Both the position numbers and the translations under genes were made by a program. The notes below the pieces were generated by a model, which did not search any database, had not been told where the DNA came from, and saw only the letters and a program-made list of their open reading frames with translations. Shown here in pieces: positions 23,799 through 31,676 of a DNA stretch of 34,335 bases. Origin of the DNA: Chromatiales bacterium (GTDB lineage Bacteria > Pseudomonadota > Gammaproteobacteria > Chromatiales > Chromatiaceae); contig JAQYVO010000038.1 in NCBI GenBank assembly GCA_030145425.1, positions 1-34,335 on the forward strand, written 5' to 3'. The first letter of the stretch is position 1. Each line of letters begins with the position of its first letter.

Positions 23799-24752
23799 AT
23801 GATCTGCCGCCGACTGGTACTGTCACTCCTGCTTACCTTTATCGGGCTGCCTGCAACACAGGCGGCGGATATCGTTATCGGTACGGCAAGCAAATCCGGT
23901 GTCTATTTTCAGGTGGGGCGGGCGCTTTGCCGATTGATTGAACGCAGTTCCAAAGGCCTGAGCTGCGAAGCCCTTGAGACCGCGGGTTCTGTTTTCAACC
24001 TCCAGAATGTCCAGGTGGGCGCCCTGGAGCTGGGGCTGGTGCAGTCGGACATACAGTTTCACGGGGTCAATCGCAGCGGACCTTTCAGGTTTGTCGACGC
24101 ACCCCATGACAATGTGCGTGCACTGTTTTCCCTCTATACCGAACCCTTTACCCTGGTGGCACGCCGCGATTCGGGGATCCGAAACCTGGATGACCTGAAG
24201 GGGCGCCGCGTCAATATCGGAAATCCCGGGTCGGGCCAACGGGCCACCATGGAAGTCGTGATGGATGCCAAGGGCTGGAGCAAGGATGATTTCCAGCTGG
24301 CGACCGAATTACCGGCATCCCAGCAGTCCCTGGCCTTGTGTCACAACCGGGTCCAGGCCATGGTTTACACCGTGGGGCATCCCAATCCTTCGGTGGCCAA
24401 GGCAGTAAAACTTTGCCGGTCGGTAATCGCCGAGGTCTCGGGTCCGGATATCGAGAGACTCGTTTCGGACACCCCTTATTATACGCTTGACCACATCCCT
24501 GGTGGCCTCTATGCGGGCGTGGACGAGCCTGTTCGAACCTTCGGTGTGTTGGCCACAGTCGTCTCTTCGGTGGATGTGGACGAGGAACTGGTGTACCTGG
24601 TGATAAAGACGCTTTTCGAGAATATCGAACGTTTCCGCGCCATGCACCGGGTGTTTCAACCTCTCGAGCCCCGCAGGATGATCAAAGACGGTCTGTCCGC
24701 ACCGCTGCACAAGGGTGCCGAACGCTACTACCGGGAAAAGGGCTGGATGTAG
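23799..24752 (+). CDS. TAXI family TRAP-type solute-binding protein
   Basis: The 317-residue protein is a periplasmic TAXI receptor: a signal peptide (RRLVLSLLLTFIGLPATQAA, about residues 4-23), then DIVIGTASKSGVYFQVGRALC, the VQVGALELGLVQSDIQF ligand region, DDLKGRRVNIGNPGSGQR and a C-terminal KGAERYYREKGW. TAXI proteins bind small carboxylates or amino acids such as glutamate and normally feed a DctQM-like membrane permease. No permease gene is near, so it is an orphan receptor here: either the permease is elsewhere or the protein has a signalling role. GGGGAGG is five bases before the ATG. It stands alone on the plus strand between two minus-strand operons. Confidence 0.88.
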   Translation: MICRRLVLSLLLTFIGLPATQAADIVIGTASKSGVYFQVGRALCRLIERSSKGLSCEALETAGSVFNLQNVQVGALELGLVQSDIQFHGVNRSGPFRFVDAPHDNVRALFSLYTEPFTLVARRDSGIRNLDDLKGRRVNIGNPGSGQRATMEVVMDAKGWSKDDFQLATELPASQQSLALCHNRVQAMVYTVGHPNPSVAKAVKLCRSVIAEVSGPDIERLVSDTPYYTLDHIPGGLYAGVDEPVRTFGVLATVVSSVDVDEELVYLVIKTLFENIERFRAMHRVFQPLEPRRMIKDGLSAPLHKGAERYYREKGWM

Positions 24753-24759
24753 CGCTTCA

Positions 24760-24925
24760 GGCTCTTCCCCTGATCAAGTGGGTAGATTACCGTTGTAGGG
24801 CCGAATTCATTCGGCCAACAGCTGGTTAGTTAATATCAAGCATCGGTCGAATGAATTCGACCCTACCAGATGGAAAACGTTTTAATCAAAAATGTTGATT
24901 AACCCACTCAATCAGGGGAAGAGCC
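24760..24925. mobile_element. nested inverted-repeat element, MITE-like
   Basis: Terminal arms GGCTCTTCCCCTGAT (24760-24774) and its exact complement (24911-24925) enclose a 166-base element with no gene. The next 15 bases inward on each side still pair at 11 positions. Inside lie two further inverted units: GTAGGGCCGAATTCATTCGG (24795-24814) and GAATGAATTCGACCCTAC (24849-24866), each with its own palindromic core (GAATTC flanked by matching bases). A CTTCA appears at both outer edges (24755-24759 and 24929-24933), but the right copy is three bases away from the arm. The element fills the gap between the TAXI stop and the ptsI stop and could act as a bidirectional terminator. Confidence 0.75.
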
Positions 24926-24930
24926 GTTCT

Positions 24931-26688
24931 TCAAGGTGCCGAATCGGCGCTTGCCGTATTGGCAATCTGGGACAAAAGGGCTGCAGTCCTGGAGTCGTCC
25001 AGCCTGGACATCAGGTCCGATACCATCGTGGTCAGTTCCCCCGAATCGACCTCGCAAATGATTTTCTTGGCTTCCAGCAGGGCTCCGGGCTGCATGCTGA
25101 ATTCCCGAAGCCCCATTCCAAGAAGCAAGGGGATGAGCTGGGGATCACCGGCCATCTCACCGCACATGCTTACCGGCACCTGGTGTCTGTTGCCGGCATC
25201 GATCACCATCTTGATAAGACGCAGCACAGAGGGGTGAACGGGATCGTAAAGATAATTGATCTCATCGTCGACGCGGTCGATGGCCAGGGTGTACTGGATC
25301 AGGTCGTTGGTGCCGATGGAAAGGAAATCCAACTCCTTGGCGAAAGCATCTGCGGCCAGGGCCGCCGCCGGAACCTCGATCATGCCCCCGATGGGAACCT
25401 CAGCACCGATGGATTCACCCTCATCGGCCAATGATGTCCTGACCTCCTCCAGCATCGACTTGACTTGGTAGACCTCCCACAGATTGGACAGCATCGGGAT
25501 CATGATCCTGACCGGCCCGTGTTCCGCAACCCGCAAAATGGCGCGCAGCTGCGGATAGAACAGTCCGGGTTCTTTCAGGCAGAGCCGGATGGCCCTCAGT
25601 CCCAGGGCAGGATTGCATGCGGAACGGTTCTGACTTAGCAAAGGCCCGTAAAGCTGCTTATCCGCGCCCAGGTCCAGGGTGCGTATGGTTATGGGAATGC
25701 CTCCCAACCCTTCGACCACCCGGAGATAGGCCTGGTAGTGCTCCTCTTCGTCCGGAGGGGTGTCCCGATTCATGAAAATGTACTCGGTGCGATAAAGGCC
25801 AACACCGTCGACGGCTAGGCTCCGGGTTACGTCTATGTCCTCCGGCAGCTCGATATTGGCCATGAGGCGCACGCTGGTGCCATCGATGGTAACCGCCGGT
25901 TCGCCGACCAGCCGCCGCAGTTCCAATGCATGCTGTTGTCCCGCCTCGATGCGCTGGCGGTAATGCGCCAGGATGGTCTCGTCCGTTGAGACCAGCACCA
26001 CCCCCCGGTCGCCGTCCACGATAATGCGCTCGCCGCTGCGCATGCAGCGGGTGGCGTGGTGTACCCCGACCACCGCGGGGATGCCCAGGCTGCGCGCCAG
26101 AATCGCGGTGTGGGACATTGGCCCGCCCGTCTCGGTGATAAATGCCGCGATGCCGAGATGGCGCATCAGAATGGTGTCGGCGGGTGTCAGGTCTCTGGCC
26201 AGGATGACCTTTCCTCTGAGATCCTGTTGCTCCAGTTCTTCGTCGGAATGTAATGCCTGGTGAATTTGATTCACCACGTGATCGACGTCGTCCTTGCGCG
26301 TGCGGAGATAGCTGTCCTCCATCTCGTCAAATACCTGAACCAACGCGTCACGCTGAATCTGCAGGGCCCATTCGGCGCTGCAGCAGCGCTCCCTGATATG
26401 GCTGATGGGGACTTCCACCAGCGCGGTGTCATCGAGCATCAGCATATGGGCATCGATGAAGGCGACAATATCGGAGCGGGTTGATTCGGGAATCTTCTCG
26501 CGTACCACGAAAAGCTGGCTTCTGGCATCGGAGACGGCCTGGCGGAAACGGTCGATTTCAGCCGGAACTTCTGATCGTTCGATAAACCGGGGAGCCGCAT
26601 CGATGCTGCCTCGCTGGAGCAGGTGCGCTTCGCCTATGGCAATGCCCCGGGTTGCGGCGATGCCAATACCCATGCAGCAGAGTGTCAT
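24931..26688 (-). CDS. ptsI: phosphoenolpyruvate-protein phosphotransferase (enzyme I)
   Basis: Enzyme I takes phosphate from phosphoenolpyruvate and passes it to HPr. The 585-residue product has the EI N domain, the phospho-histidine motif GGPMSHTAILAR (H193) and the TIM-barrel with the MCGEMAGDP active cysteine region. It lacks the GAF domain of the nitrogen-type EI (PtsP), so it is the short form although no sugar permease is nearby. The ATG at 26686-26688 overlaps the HPr stop (ATGA); MGIGIAATRG, five codons later, is an alternative start. Its 3' end abuts the palindromic element. With HPr and EIIA(Ntr) it forms a regulatory phosphorelay. Confidence 0.95.
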   Translation of the reverse strand: MTLCCMGIGIAATRGIAIGEAHLLQRGSIDAAPRFIERSEVPAEIDRFRQAVSDARSQLFVVREKIPESTRSDIVAFIDAHMLMLDDTALVEVPISHIRERCCSAEWALQIQRDALVQVFDEMEDSYLRTRKDDVDHVVNQIHQALHSDEELEQQDLRGKVILARDLTPADTILMRHLGIAAFITETGGPMSHTAILARSLGIPAVVGVHHATRCMRSGERIIVDGDRGVVLVSTDETILAHYRQRIEAGQQHALELRRLVGEPAVTIDGTSVRLMANIELPEDIDVTRSLAVDGVGLYRTEYIFMNRDTPPDEEEHYQAYLRVVEGLGGIPITIRTLDLGADKQLYGPLLSQNRSACNPALGLRAIRLCLKEPGLFYPQLRAILRVAEHGPVRIMIPMLSNLWEVYQVKSMLEEVRTSLADEGESIGAEVPIGGMIEVPAAALAADAFAKELDFLSIGTNDLIQYTLAIDRVDDEINYLYDPVHPSVLRLIKMVIDAGNRHQVPVSMCGEMAGDPQLIPLLLGMGLREFSMQPGALLEAKKIICEVDSGELTTMVSDLMSRLDDSRTAALLSQIANTASADSAP

Positions 26689-26954
26689 TCCTTCTCTCCG
26701 AAGCGGGATTTGACCAACCCCTCCAACGCATCCGTGGCAGCATTTTCATCGTTGCCATCGGCAACCAGATCGAGGCGGGTTCCCTGTCCGGCGGCGAGCA
26801 TCATAACGCCCATAATGCTCTTTCCATTGACCTTGCGGTTGTTCCCGACCAGCTGAATATCACTTTCGTACTGGGCGGCGAGGGTAACGAATTTGGCGGC
26901 CGCCCTGGCATGCAGACCAAGCTTGTTGATGATGTCGATCTGCCGTTTGATCAT
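26685..26954 (-). CDS. ptsH: phosphocarrier protein HPr
   Basis: The 89-residue HPr accepts phosphate on His15 (KLGLHARAAA, residues 11-20) from enzyme I. The regulatory serine region NGKSIMGVM has Ser46, the site used by HPr kinase in many proteobacteria; no hprK gene is in this window. It is overlapped at both ends by rapZ and ptsI (ATGA in each case), so the three proteins are made from one coupled message. The likely phosphate acceptor is the PtsN protein encoded upstream. Confidence 0.95.
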   Translation of the reverse strand: MIKRQIDIINKLGLHARAAAKFVTLAAQYESDIQLVGNNRKVNGKSIMGVMMLAAGQGTRLDLVADGNDENAATDALEGLVKSRFGEKE

Positions 26955-27808
26955 GTCAATTCCCGGTGACGGGACAGGACCGGCAGTCCGCTGTCCCGGA
27001 AATGGGCGGCCAGTTGCTCAACCAGATAGACGGAGCGATGCTGCCCCCCTGTGCATCCAATGGCCACCGTAAGGTAGCTTCTCCCATCGGCTTCGAAACA
27101 GGGGATCCAACGCTCGAGAAACCCGATGACATCGTCCCTGAACTGTCGAACCTTGCTGTCCTGCTCCAGGAAACCTGCCACTTCAGGGTCCTTTCCGGTC
27201 AAGGGCCTGAGCTCCTGCCGCCAATGGGGGTTGGGCAGGCAACGGACGTCATAAACGAAGTCTGCATCGCGGGGGACGCCGTTCTTGTAACCGAAGGATT
27301 GAAACTGGAGGGATATCTCCGGACCGGCATGCTCGCAGAGCCTGGAACGTATGATATCCCTCAGCTGGTGCAGATTGGTGTGCGTGGTGTCCACCCGCAG
27401 GCTCGCCGCGCTCAAGAAGGGATAAAGAATATCCCGTTCCAGCTTAATTGCCTCCGTCAGGGGTCGCCCCTCGTCGGAGAGCGGGTGCCTGCGCCGGGTT
27501 TCACTGAATCGTTTGATCAGGGTGTCGTTGCGCGCTTCGAGAAAAATGATCTGATATTCGATGCCCCGGGATTTCAAGGGTTCGAGAAGGTGGCTGATAT
27601 TGCCGAGGTCAGATGATCTGTCGCGGGCGTCGATGCCCACGGCACTCATGCGGAAGCGGGGATCCTGCTGGGAAATCAGCGCCTCGGTAAAGGGGGGCAG
27701 CAGGAATACAGGAAGATTATCAATGCAATAGTAGCCGATGTCTTCCAGCGTATTCAGGGCGACACTCTTGCCTGAACCGGAGAGACCGGTGACTATGACA
27801 AGTTTCAT
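26951..27808 (-). CDS. rapZ: RNase adapter protein RapZ
   Basis: RapZ is an RNA-binding nucleotidase-like protein; in E. coli it guides RNase E to the GlmZ small RNA and so controls glucosamine-6-phosphate synthesis. The 285-residue product has Walker A GLSGSGKS (residues 8-15), the YYCIDNLP segment, and the C-terminal RNA-binding signature IGCTGGQHRSVYLVEQL. I use the ATG at 27806-27808, which has GGTGA eight bases upstream and gives E. coli-like length (284); a GTG 12 bases earlier is possible. Its place between ptsN and ptsH is the usual one and fits the phosphotransferase link to cell-envelope precursor supply. Confidence 0.95.
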   Translation of the reverse strand: MKLVIVTGLSGSGKSVALNTLEDIGYYCIDNLPVFLLPPFTEALISQQDPRFRMSAVGIDARDRSSDLGNISHLLEPLKSRGIEYQIIFLEARNDTLIKRFSETRRRHPLSDEGRPLTEAIKLERDILYPFLSAASLRVDTTHTNLHQLRDIIRSRLCEHAGPEISLQFQSFGYKNGVPRDADFVYDVRCLPNPHWRQELRPLTGKDPEVAGFLEQDSKVRQFRDDVIGFLERWIPCFEADGRSYLTVAIGCTGGQHRSVYLVEQLAAHFRDSGLPVLSRHRELT

Positions 27809-27869
27809 CTGATTTGTCACCGGGGATTGATATCGATTTCCGGGCTCCCGTCTGGGGCAGTTGCATGCG

Positions 27870-28337
27870 TCATGCGCCTGGAGCCGCCTGTCTGCTCATG
27901 ATGATGGCCAGGGCGGCCTCCTGGTCTTCGGCCTTCCGGAGGCTGCCGCAAAAATCTGCATCGCTGAACAGGGTTGCCAGTTTTGCCAGAAGATCCAAGT
28001 GTTCCTGCGTTGCCTCCTCGGGGACCAGAAGCCCGAAAACCAGGTAGACAGGCTGGTCATCGATAGCGTCAAAATCGATACCGGACTGCAACTGCACCAA
28101 GGCGCCGCGGGCGTCTTCCACGCCCTTGATACGGGCATGGGGCAGGGCGATGCCCTGCCCCAGTCCGGTGCTGCCGAGCCGCTCTCTTTCCAGAAGTTTG
28201 TCGAAGACTCTGTCTTTCACGAGGCCTTCGGCCGAGGCGGCGAGCAACCCGCCGAGTTCTTCCAGTACGCGTTTCTTGCTTGCCGCCGCACTCTGGCAGC
28301 TGATCCGGTCGGCGGTAAGGAAATTGGCGGGAAACAT
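27870..28337 (-). CDS. ptsN: nitrogen-regulatory EIIA component PtsN
   Basis: PtsN (EIIA-Ntr) is the output of the phosphorelay; its phosphorylation state controls potassium transport, sigma-factor balance and other targets. The 155-residue product has the active histidine in GIALPHARI (H67), the GLLVPEEATQEHLDLLAKLATLF segment and a normal EIIA length. rpoN and hpf precede it and rapZ follows; the operon lacks EIIB or EIIC, so it is a regulatory and not a transport phosphotransferase. Confidence 0.95.
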   Translation of the reverse strand: MFPANFLTADRISCQSAAASKKRVLEELGGLLAASAEGLVKDRVFDKLLERERLGSTGLGQGIALPHARIKGVEDARGALVQLQSGIDFDAIDDQPVYLVFGLLVPEEATQEHLDLLAKLATLFSDADFCGSLRKAEDQEAALAIIMSRQAAPGA

Positions 28338-28361
28338 TTCTCTAATAACCTGGTTTCTGTC

Positions 28362-28691
28362 TTAGGATTCGGCCGCGTCCATTCCTTTCGGCATGGCGCC
28401 GTTACGATGATTGGTCTTCTTTTCCTTGTGCTTTTTCACCTGTCTGTCGATCTTGTCCACAAGCCCGTCGATGGCGGCGTACATATCCTCTTCCTCACAG
28501 TTGGCGAAAACGTCTGCACCGTTTAAATGTAATGAAGCCTCGGCCTTTTTTCTCAGTTTTTCCACACTGAGAACAACATGGACATTGGTCACGTCGTCAA
28601 AATGACGTTCCAGTCGCTCAAACTTCGAACTCACATAGCTGCGCAATGCATCGGTGATATCCACATGGTGACCGGTAAGGCTGATTTGCAT
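28362..28691 (-). CDS. hpf: ribosome hibernation-promoting factor, short form
   Basis: The 109-residue protein binds the 30S decoding region and stabilises inactive ribosomes in stationary phase. It has the start MQISLTGHHVDITDALRSYVSSKFERLERHF and the conserved EDMYAAIDGLVDKIDRQVKKHKEK helix. It lacks the dimerising C-terminal domain of long HPF and ends in a poorly conserved basic/acidic tail of about 15 residues. An AAGGAG lies eight bases before the ATG. rpoN precedes it by 26 bases; co-transcription is expected. Confidence 0.93.
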   Translation of the reverse strand: MQISLTGHHVDITDALRSYVSSKFERLERHFDDVTNVHVVLSVEKLRKKAEASLHLNGADVFANCEEEDMYAAIDGLVDKIDRQVKKHKEKKTNHRNGAMPKGMDAAES

Positions 28692-28717
28692 GATTAAGCT
28701 CCTTTTTTTCTAGGCCT

Positions 28718-30214
28718 CTAAGCGAGGCGCTTTCGCTCATTGGACGGCGGAATCGCCATCGATTCGCGGTACTTCGCTACGGTTCGCCGCGCTACCTGGA
28801 TGCCCTGATCCGCGAGGATCCCCGCCAGCTTGTTGTCACTGAGGGGTTTTTCAGGTTTTTCGGCGGCGACGAGTTTCTTTATCAGGGCACGGATTGCGGT
28901 CGCGGAACACTCCCCGCCGGCGGCAGTGCCGACGTGGCTGGAAAAGAAATACTTAAACTCAAAGGTTCCACGGGGGCTGTGCATGTATTTCTGGGTGGTT
29001 ACCCGGGAGATCGTGGATTCGTGCATTTCCAGGGCCTCGGCAATGTCTCTCAGTACCAGGGGGCGCATTGCCTCGGGCCCGTGATCGAAGAATCCGCGCT
29101 GAAACTCAAGTATCTTGGTAGCCACCCTGAGCAGCGTCACGTTGCGGCTTATCAGGCTTTTGATAAACCAGCGCGCCTCCTGCAGATGTTTCTTGAGATA
29201 GGCATTGTCGTCGCTGTTGTCTGCCCTTCTGATCAGGCCGGCATATTGCGAGTTGACCCTCAGCCTGGGTGTGGAATCCGAATTCAGCTCAACGTGCCAT
29301 ACCCCTTCCCGTTTGGTTACGAAAACATCGGGAACGATGTATTCCGGTTCCGAGTCCGCGACCAGCGTTCCAGGGCGTGGTGAAAGGGAGCGGATCAGTT
29401 TGGTGATATCGCCGAGCCTTTCGTCACTGACTTTGAGGCGCCGTTTGATCTGTGCGTGGTCCTGCTGGGCAAGCAGCTCGAAATGGTTCGTGACCAGTTC
29501 GATCGCAAGTTCCAGGGCAGGTTGGGGCTTGCACTGGTTGAGCTGCAAAAGCAGGCATTCTCTCGGGTCGCGCGCCCCGACCCCGGGGGGATCGAACTGC
29601 TGGATTCTGTGCAGTACCGCTTCCACCTCTTCGATACCCACTTCCTCGATACTCAGGCCCGACACTATCTCCTCCAGGCCCATGACCAGGTATCCGTCCT
29701 CGCTGATCCCATCGATGATGGTGGTGGCTATGGCTCGGTCGGTGTCATTGAAAGGGGTGAGGTTGAGCTGCCAGACGAGATAGTCGAAGAGTGTTCTTGC
29801 AGTGCGGCGCTGTGTCAGGTAATCCGTATCAACTTTGTCATGGCCACTGACTCCTGAAGCGGGAGGCAGCGAACTTTCATAGACATCGTCCCACCCGCTG
29901 TCCACGGCCAGTTCCTGGGGTATATCCGCGGACTCGGCATTGACTTCTTTTTCGTTAATCGCGTCATTCTGCTGGCTTGATATCTCGTTTCTGGCGCTTT
30001 CCTGCGCTTCTCCCGTTAGTTGCCCATCGGACCCGTTCAGTTCCTCCCGGGCCGCCCCTTCCTCTTCTGTTTCCAGCATCATGTTGGAATCCAGTGCTTC
30101 CTGGATTTCCTGCTTTAGATCCAGCGTGGAAAGCTGTAACAGGCGTATAGCCTGTTGCAGCTGCGGTGTCATGGTAAGTTGCTGCCCGAGGCGAAGCTGC
30201 AGTGATTGCTTCAT
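28718..30214 (-). CDS. rpoN: RNA polymerase sigma-54 factor
   Basis: Sigma-54 directs polymerase to promoters with -24/-12 elements and needs an activating ATPase. The 498-residue product has the glutamine/leucine-rich region I (MKQSLQLRLGQQLTMTPQLQQAIRLLQLSTLDLKQEIQE), an acidic variable region II (about 50-110), the core-binding domain, the helix-turn-helix (MHESTISRVTTQKYMHSPRGTFEFKYFFS) and the RpoN box ARRTVAKYRE near the C-terminus. lptB lies upstream at a 181-base gap, enough for its own promoter, but no clear boxes were found. The block lptB-rpoN-hpf-ptsN-rapZ is conserved in gammaproteobacteria. Confidence 0.97.
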   Translation of the reverse strand: MKQSLQLRLGQQLTMTPQLQQAIRLLQLSTLDLKQEIQEALDSNMMLETEEEGAAREELNGSDGQLTGEAQESARNEISSQQNDAINEKEVNAESADIPQELAVDSGWDDVYESSLPPASGVSGHDKVDTDYLTQRRTARTLFDYLVWQLNLTPFNDTDRAIATTIIDGISEDGYLVMGLEEIVSGLSIEEVGIEEVEAVLHRIQQFDPPGVGARDPRECLLLQLNQCKPQPALELAIELVTNHFELLAQQDHAQIKRRLKVSDERLGDITKLIRSLSPRPGTLVADSEPEYIVPDVFVTKREGVWHVELNSDSTPRLRVNSQYAGLIRRADNSDDNAYLKKHLQEARWFIKSLISRNVTLLRVATKILEFQRGFFDHGPEAMRPLVLRDIAEALEMHESTISRVTTQKYMHSPRGTFEFKYFFSSHVGTAAGGECSATAIRALIKKLVAAEKPEKPLSDNKLAGILADQGIQVARRTVAKYRESMAIPPSNERKRLA

Positions 30215-30370
30215 GCCGGATCTATGGATTCTGGTACAAAATTTGTATGCTTCACCATAACTTCCATTTTAGCCGAATTTATCGCCAGGGTCCCAGTGCT
30301 TCTCAGACCTTATTTCGGTAAGAAAAAAAAGGAATTTATAGTCACAGGGTGATTTTGGGCTCATAGACGC

Positions 30371-30396
30371 CGGCCATGAATTAATCAGAGGTTCCC
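30371..30396. repeat. dispersed 26-base repeat, copy 2
   Basis: CGGCCATGAATTAATCAGAG followed by GTTCCC is the near-identical partner of 23721-23746, with the same orientation. Its last base is the first of the lptB stop codon (30396-30398), so the repeat sits directly against the end of lptB in the lptB-rpoN gap. Confidence 0.7.
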
Positions 30397-31121
30397 TAGA
30401 GGCTGAATCCATGCCCCAGATAGACTGAACGGACCTCGTGATTGTCGAGGATTTCTTCCGGCACACCCTCGGTTAGGACCTGGCCCTGGTGGATAATATA
30501 GGCGCGATTGCAGATGCCCAGGGTTTCCCGGACATTGTGATCGGTGATCAGCACGCCGATGTTCCGTCCACTGAGCTCCCGAATAATGTTCTGGATGTCG
30601 TGGACCGATATGGGGTCGATACCCGCAAAAGGTTCATCAAGCAGGATAAAACGGGGTTCCAGTGCCAAGGCGCGGGCAATCTCCAGGCGCCGACGCTCTC
30701 CGCCGGACAGGCCCAGTGCAAGGTTATCCCGAAGGTGACCGAGACCAAAATCCGTCAGCAGTCCTTCGCAGGTTTCGGTCTGCTCCTGCCTGCTCTTGTC
30801 GCTCCGGGCCTCAAGTACTGCCAGGATATTGTCGCGTACGCTTAATTTGCGGAACACTGAGGGTTCCTGGGCGAGATATCCCATTCCCAGTCTGGCCCGC
30901 GCATGCATGGGCAGGGACGTGATGTCGTGGTCGTCCATGCGGATACCGCCGCCTTCCGAGGGAATGAGTCCGGCAATCATGTAGAAACAGGTGGTTTTCC
31001 CGGCACCGTTCGGACCCAGCAGGCCAACCACCTCGCCGCTGTGGACTTCCAGCGACACCCCGTCCACCACGGCGCGCCCGCGGTAGTGCTTGGCCAGTTC
31101 CCTTGCACTTATCGTACTCAT
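30396..31121 (-). CDS. lptB: lipopolysaccharide export ATPase LptB
   Basis: LptB is the cytoplasmic ATPase that, with LptF/G, extracts lipopolysaccharide from the inner membrane and drives it along the LptC-LptA bridge. The 241-residue product has Walker [10 protein letters not shown] (about residues 35-43), signature [16 protein letters not shown], Walker [14 protein letters not shown] and switch histidine [11 protein letters not shown], all characteristic of LptB. It follows lptA by 45 bases. The gap between them contains TGTTAACAGGCCCTT, close to the edge of the heptamer array in ftsE. Confidence 0.96.
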   Translation of the reverse strand: MSTISARELAKHYRGRAVVDGVSLEVHSGEVVGLLGPNGAGKTTCFYMIAGLIPSEGGGIRMDDHDITSLPMHARARLGMGYLAQEPSVFRKLSVRDNILAVLEARSDKSRQEQTETCEGLLTDFGLGHLRDNLALGLSGGERRRLEIARALALEPRFILLDEPFAGIDPISVHDIQNIIRELSGRNIGVLITDHNVRETLGICNRAYIIHQGQVLTEGVPEEILDNHEVRSVYLGHGFSL

Positions 31122-31166
31122 TTCAATCAGTAATATTTCGTTTCGCTGTTAACAGGCCCTTATCGG

Positions 31167-31676
31167 CTACTCTGCCTTTTCGAGAGTCTTTTTGGATTCT
31201 ATGGATATCCTTACCCGCTGTTTTCCCTTGGCGCTGGCACCGGCGCGCACCAGGGACTTGGTGCGATCGTAGGTGATGCGGTCACTTTTAAAACTGTCCT
31301 TGCCCTGATACAGAACCGAATCTCCGATCATGTGCACCATCTCGCTGTTTGTGTCGTATTCGACCACCCGTGACCTGCCCCTGACCGGCTCCTTCTCACC
31401 TTCCAGTTCCTGCTCGAAGGTTACCGGGTTGCCTGTGGCGTGTATGTGATCCGATTTGCCTTCAGCGCGGGTAACTATGACCTTATCCGCCATAAAACGA
31501 AGGCTTCCCTGGGTCACGTCCACGTTTCCCTCGAAGGTGCTTACACCTTTGCCATCGTCGATCTCCACACTGTCCGCTTCGATATAGATGGGCTGGTTTT
31601 TGTCCGATTCGAGGGCTGATGCGGCCAATGGCGAGAGGAACAATAGCAGCAGGGCGATCGGTTTAGTCGACTTCAT
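31167..31676 (-). CDS. lptA: lipopolysaccharide export periplasmic protein LptA
   Basis: LptA polymerises into the periplasmic bridge that carries lipopolysaccharide from LptC to LptD. The 169-residue product has a signal peptide (about residues 1-21, PIALLLLFLSPLAASALE) and the OstA beta-jellyroll pattern: QPIYIEADSVEIDDGKGVSTFEGNV, QGSLRFMADKVIVTR and FKSDRITYDRTKS. Its ATG overlaps the lptC end by 14 bases, so the two are translated together. Length matches the E. coli protein (185) with a slightly shorter tail. Confidence 0.94.
   Translation of the reverse strand: MKSTKPIALLLLFLSPLAASALESDKNQPIYIEADSVEIDDGKGVSTFEGNVDVTQGSLRFMADKVIVTRAEGKSDHIHATGNPVTFEQELEGEKEPVRGRSRVVEYDTNSEMVHMIGDSVLYQGKDSFKSDRITYDRTKSLVRAGASAKGKQRVRISIESKKTLEKAE

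Noticed and set aside
30233-30246. TACAAAATTTGTA, a short AT-rich inverted repeat upstream of rpoN
   Set aside because: Five-base arms around an odd centre are too weak to support an operator without conservation data.
28718-30395. Sigma-54 type promoters (TGGCAC-N5-TTGC) for rpoN or neighbouring genes
   Set aside because: None found by eye in the lptB-rpoN gap; the livJ-rpoH gap was also read with no convincing match.
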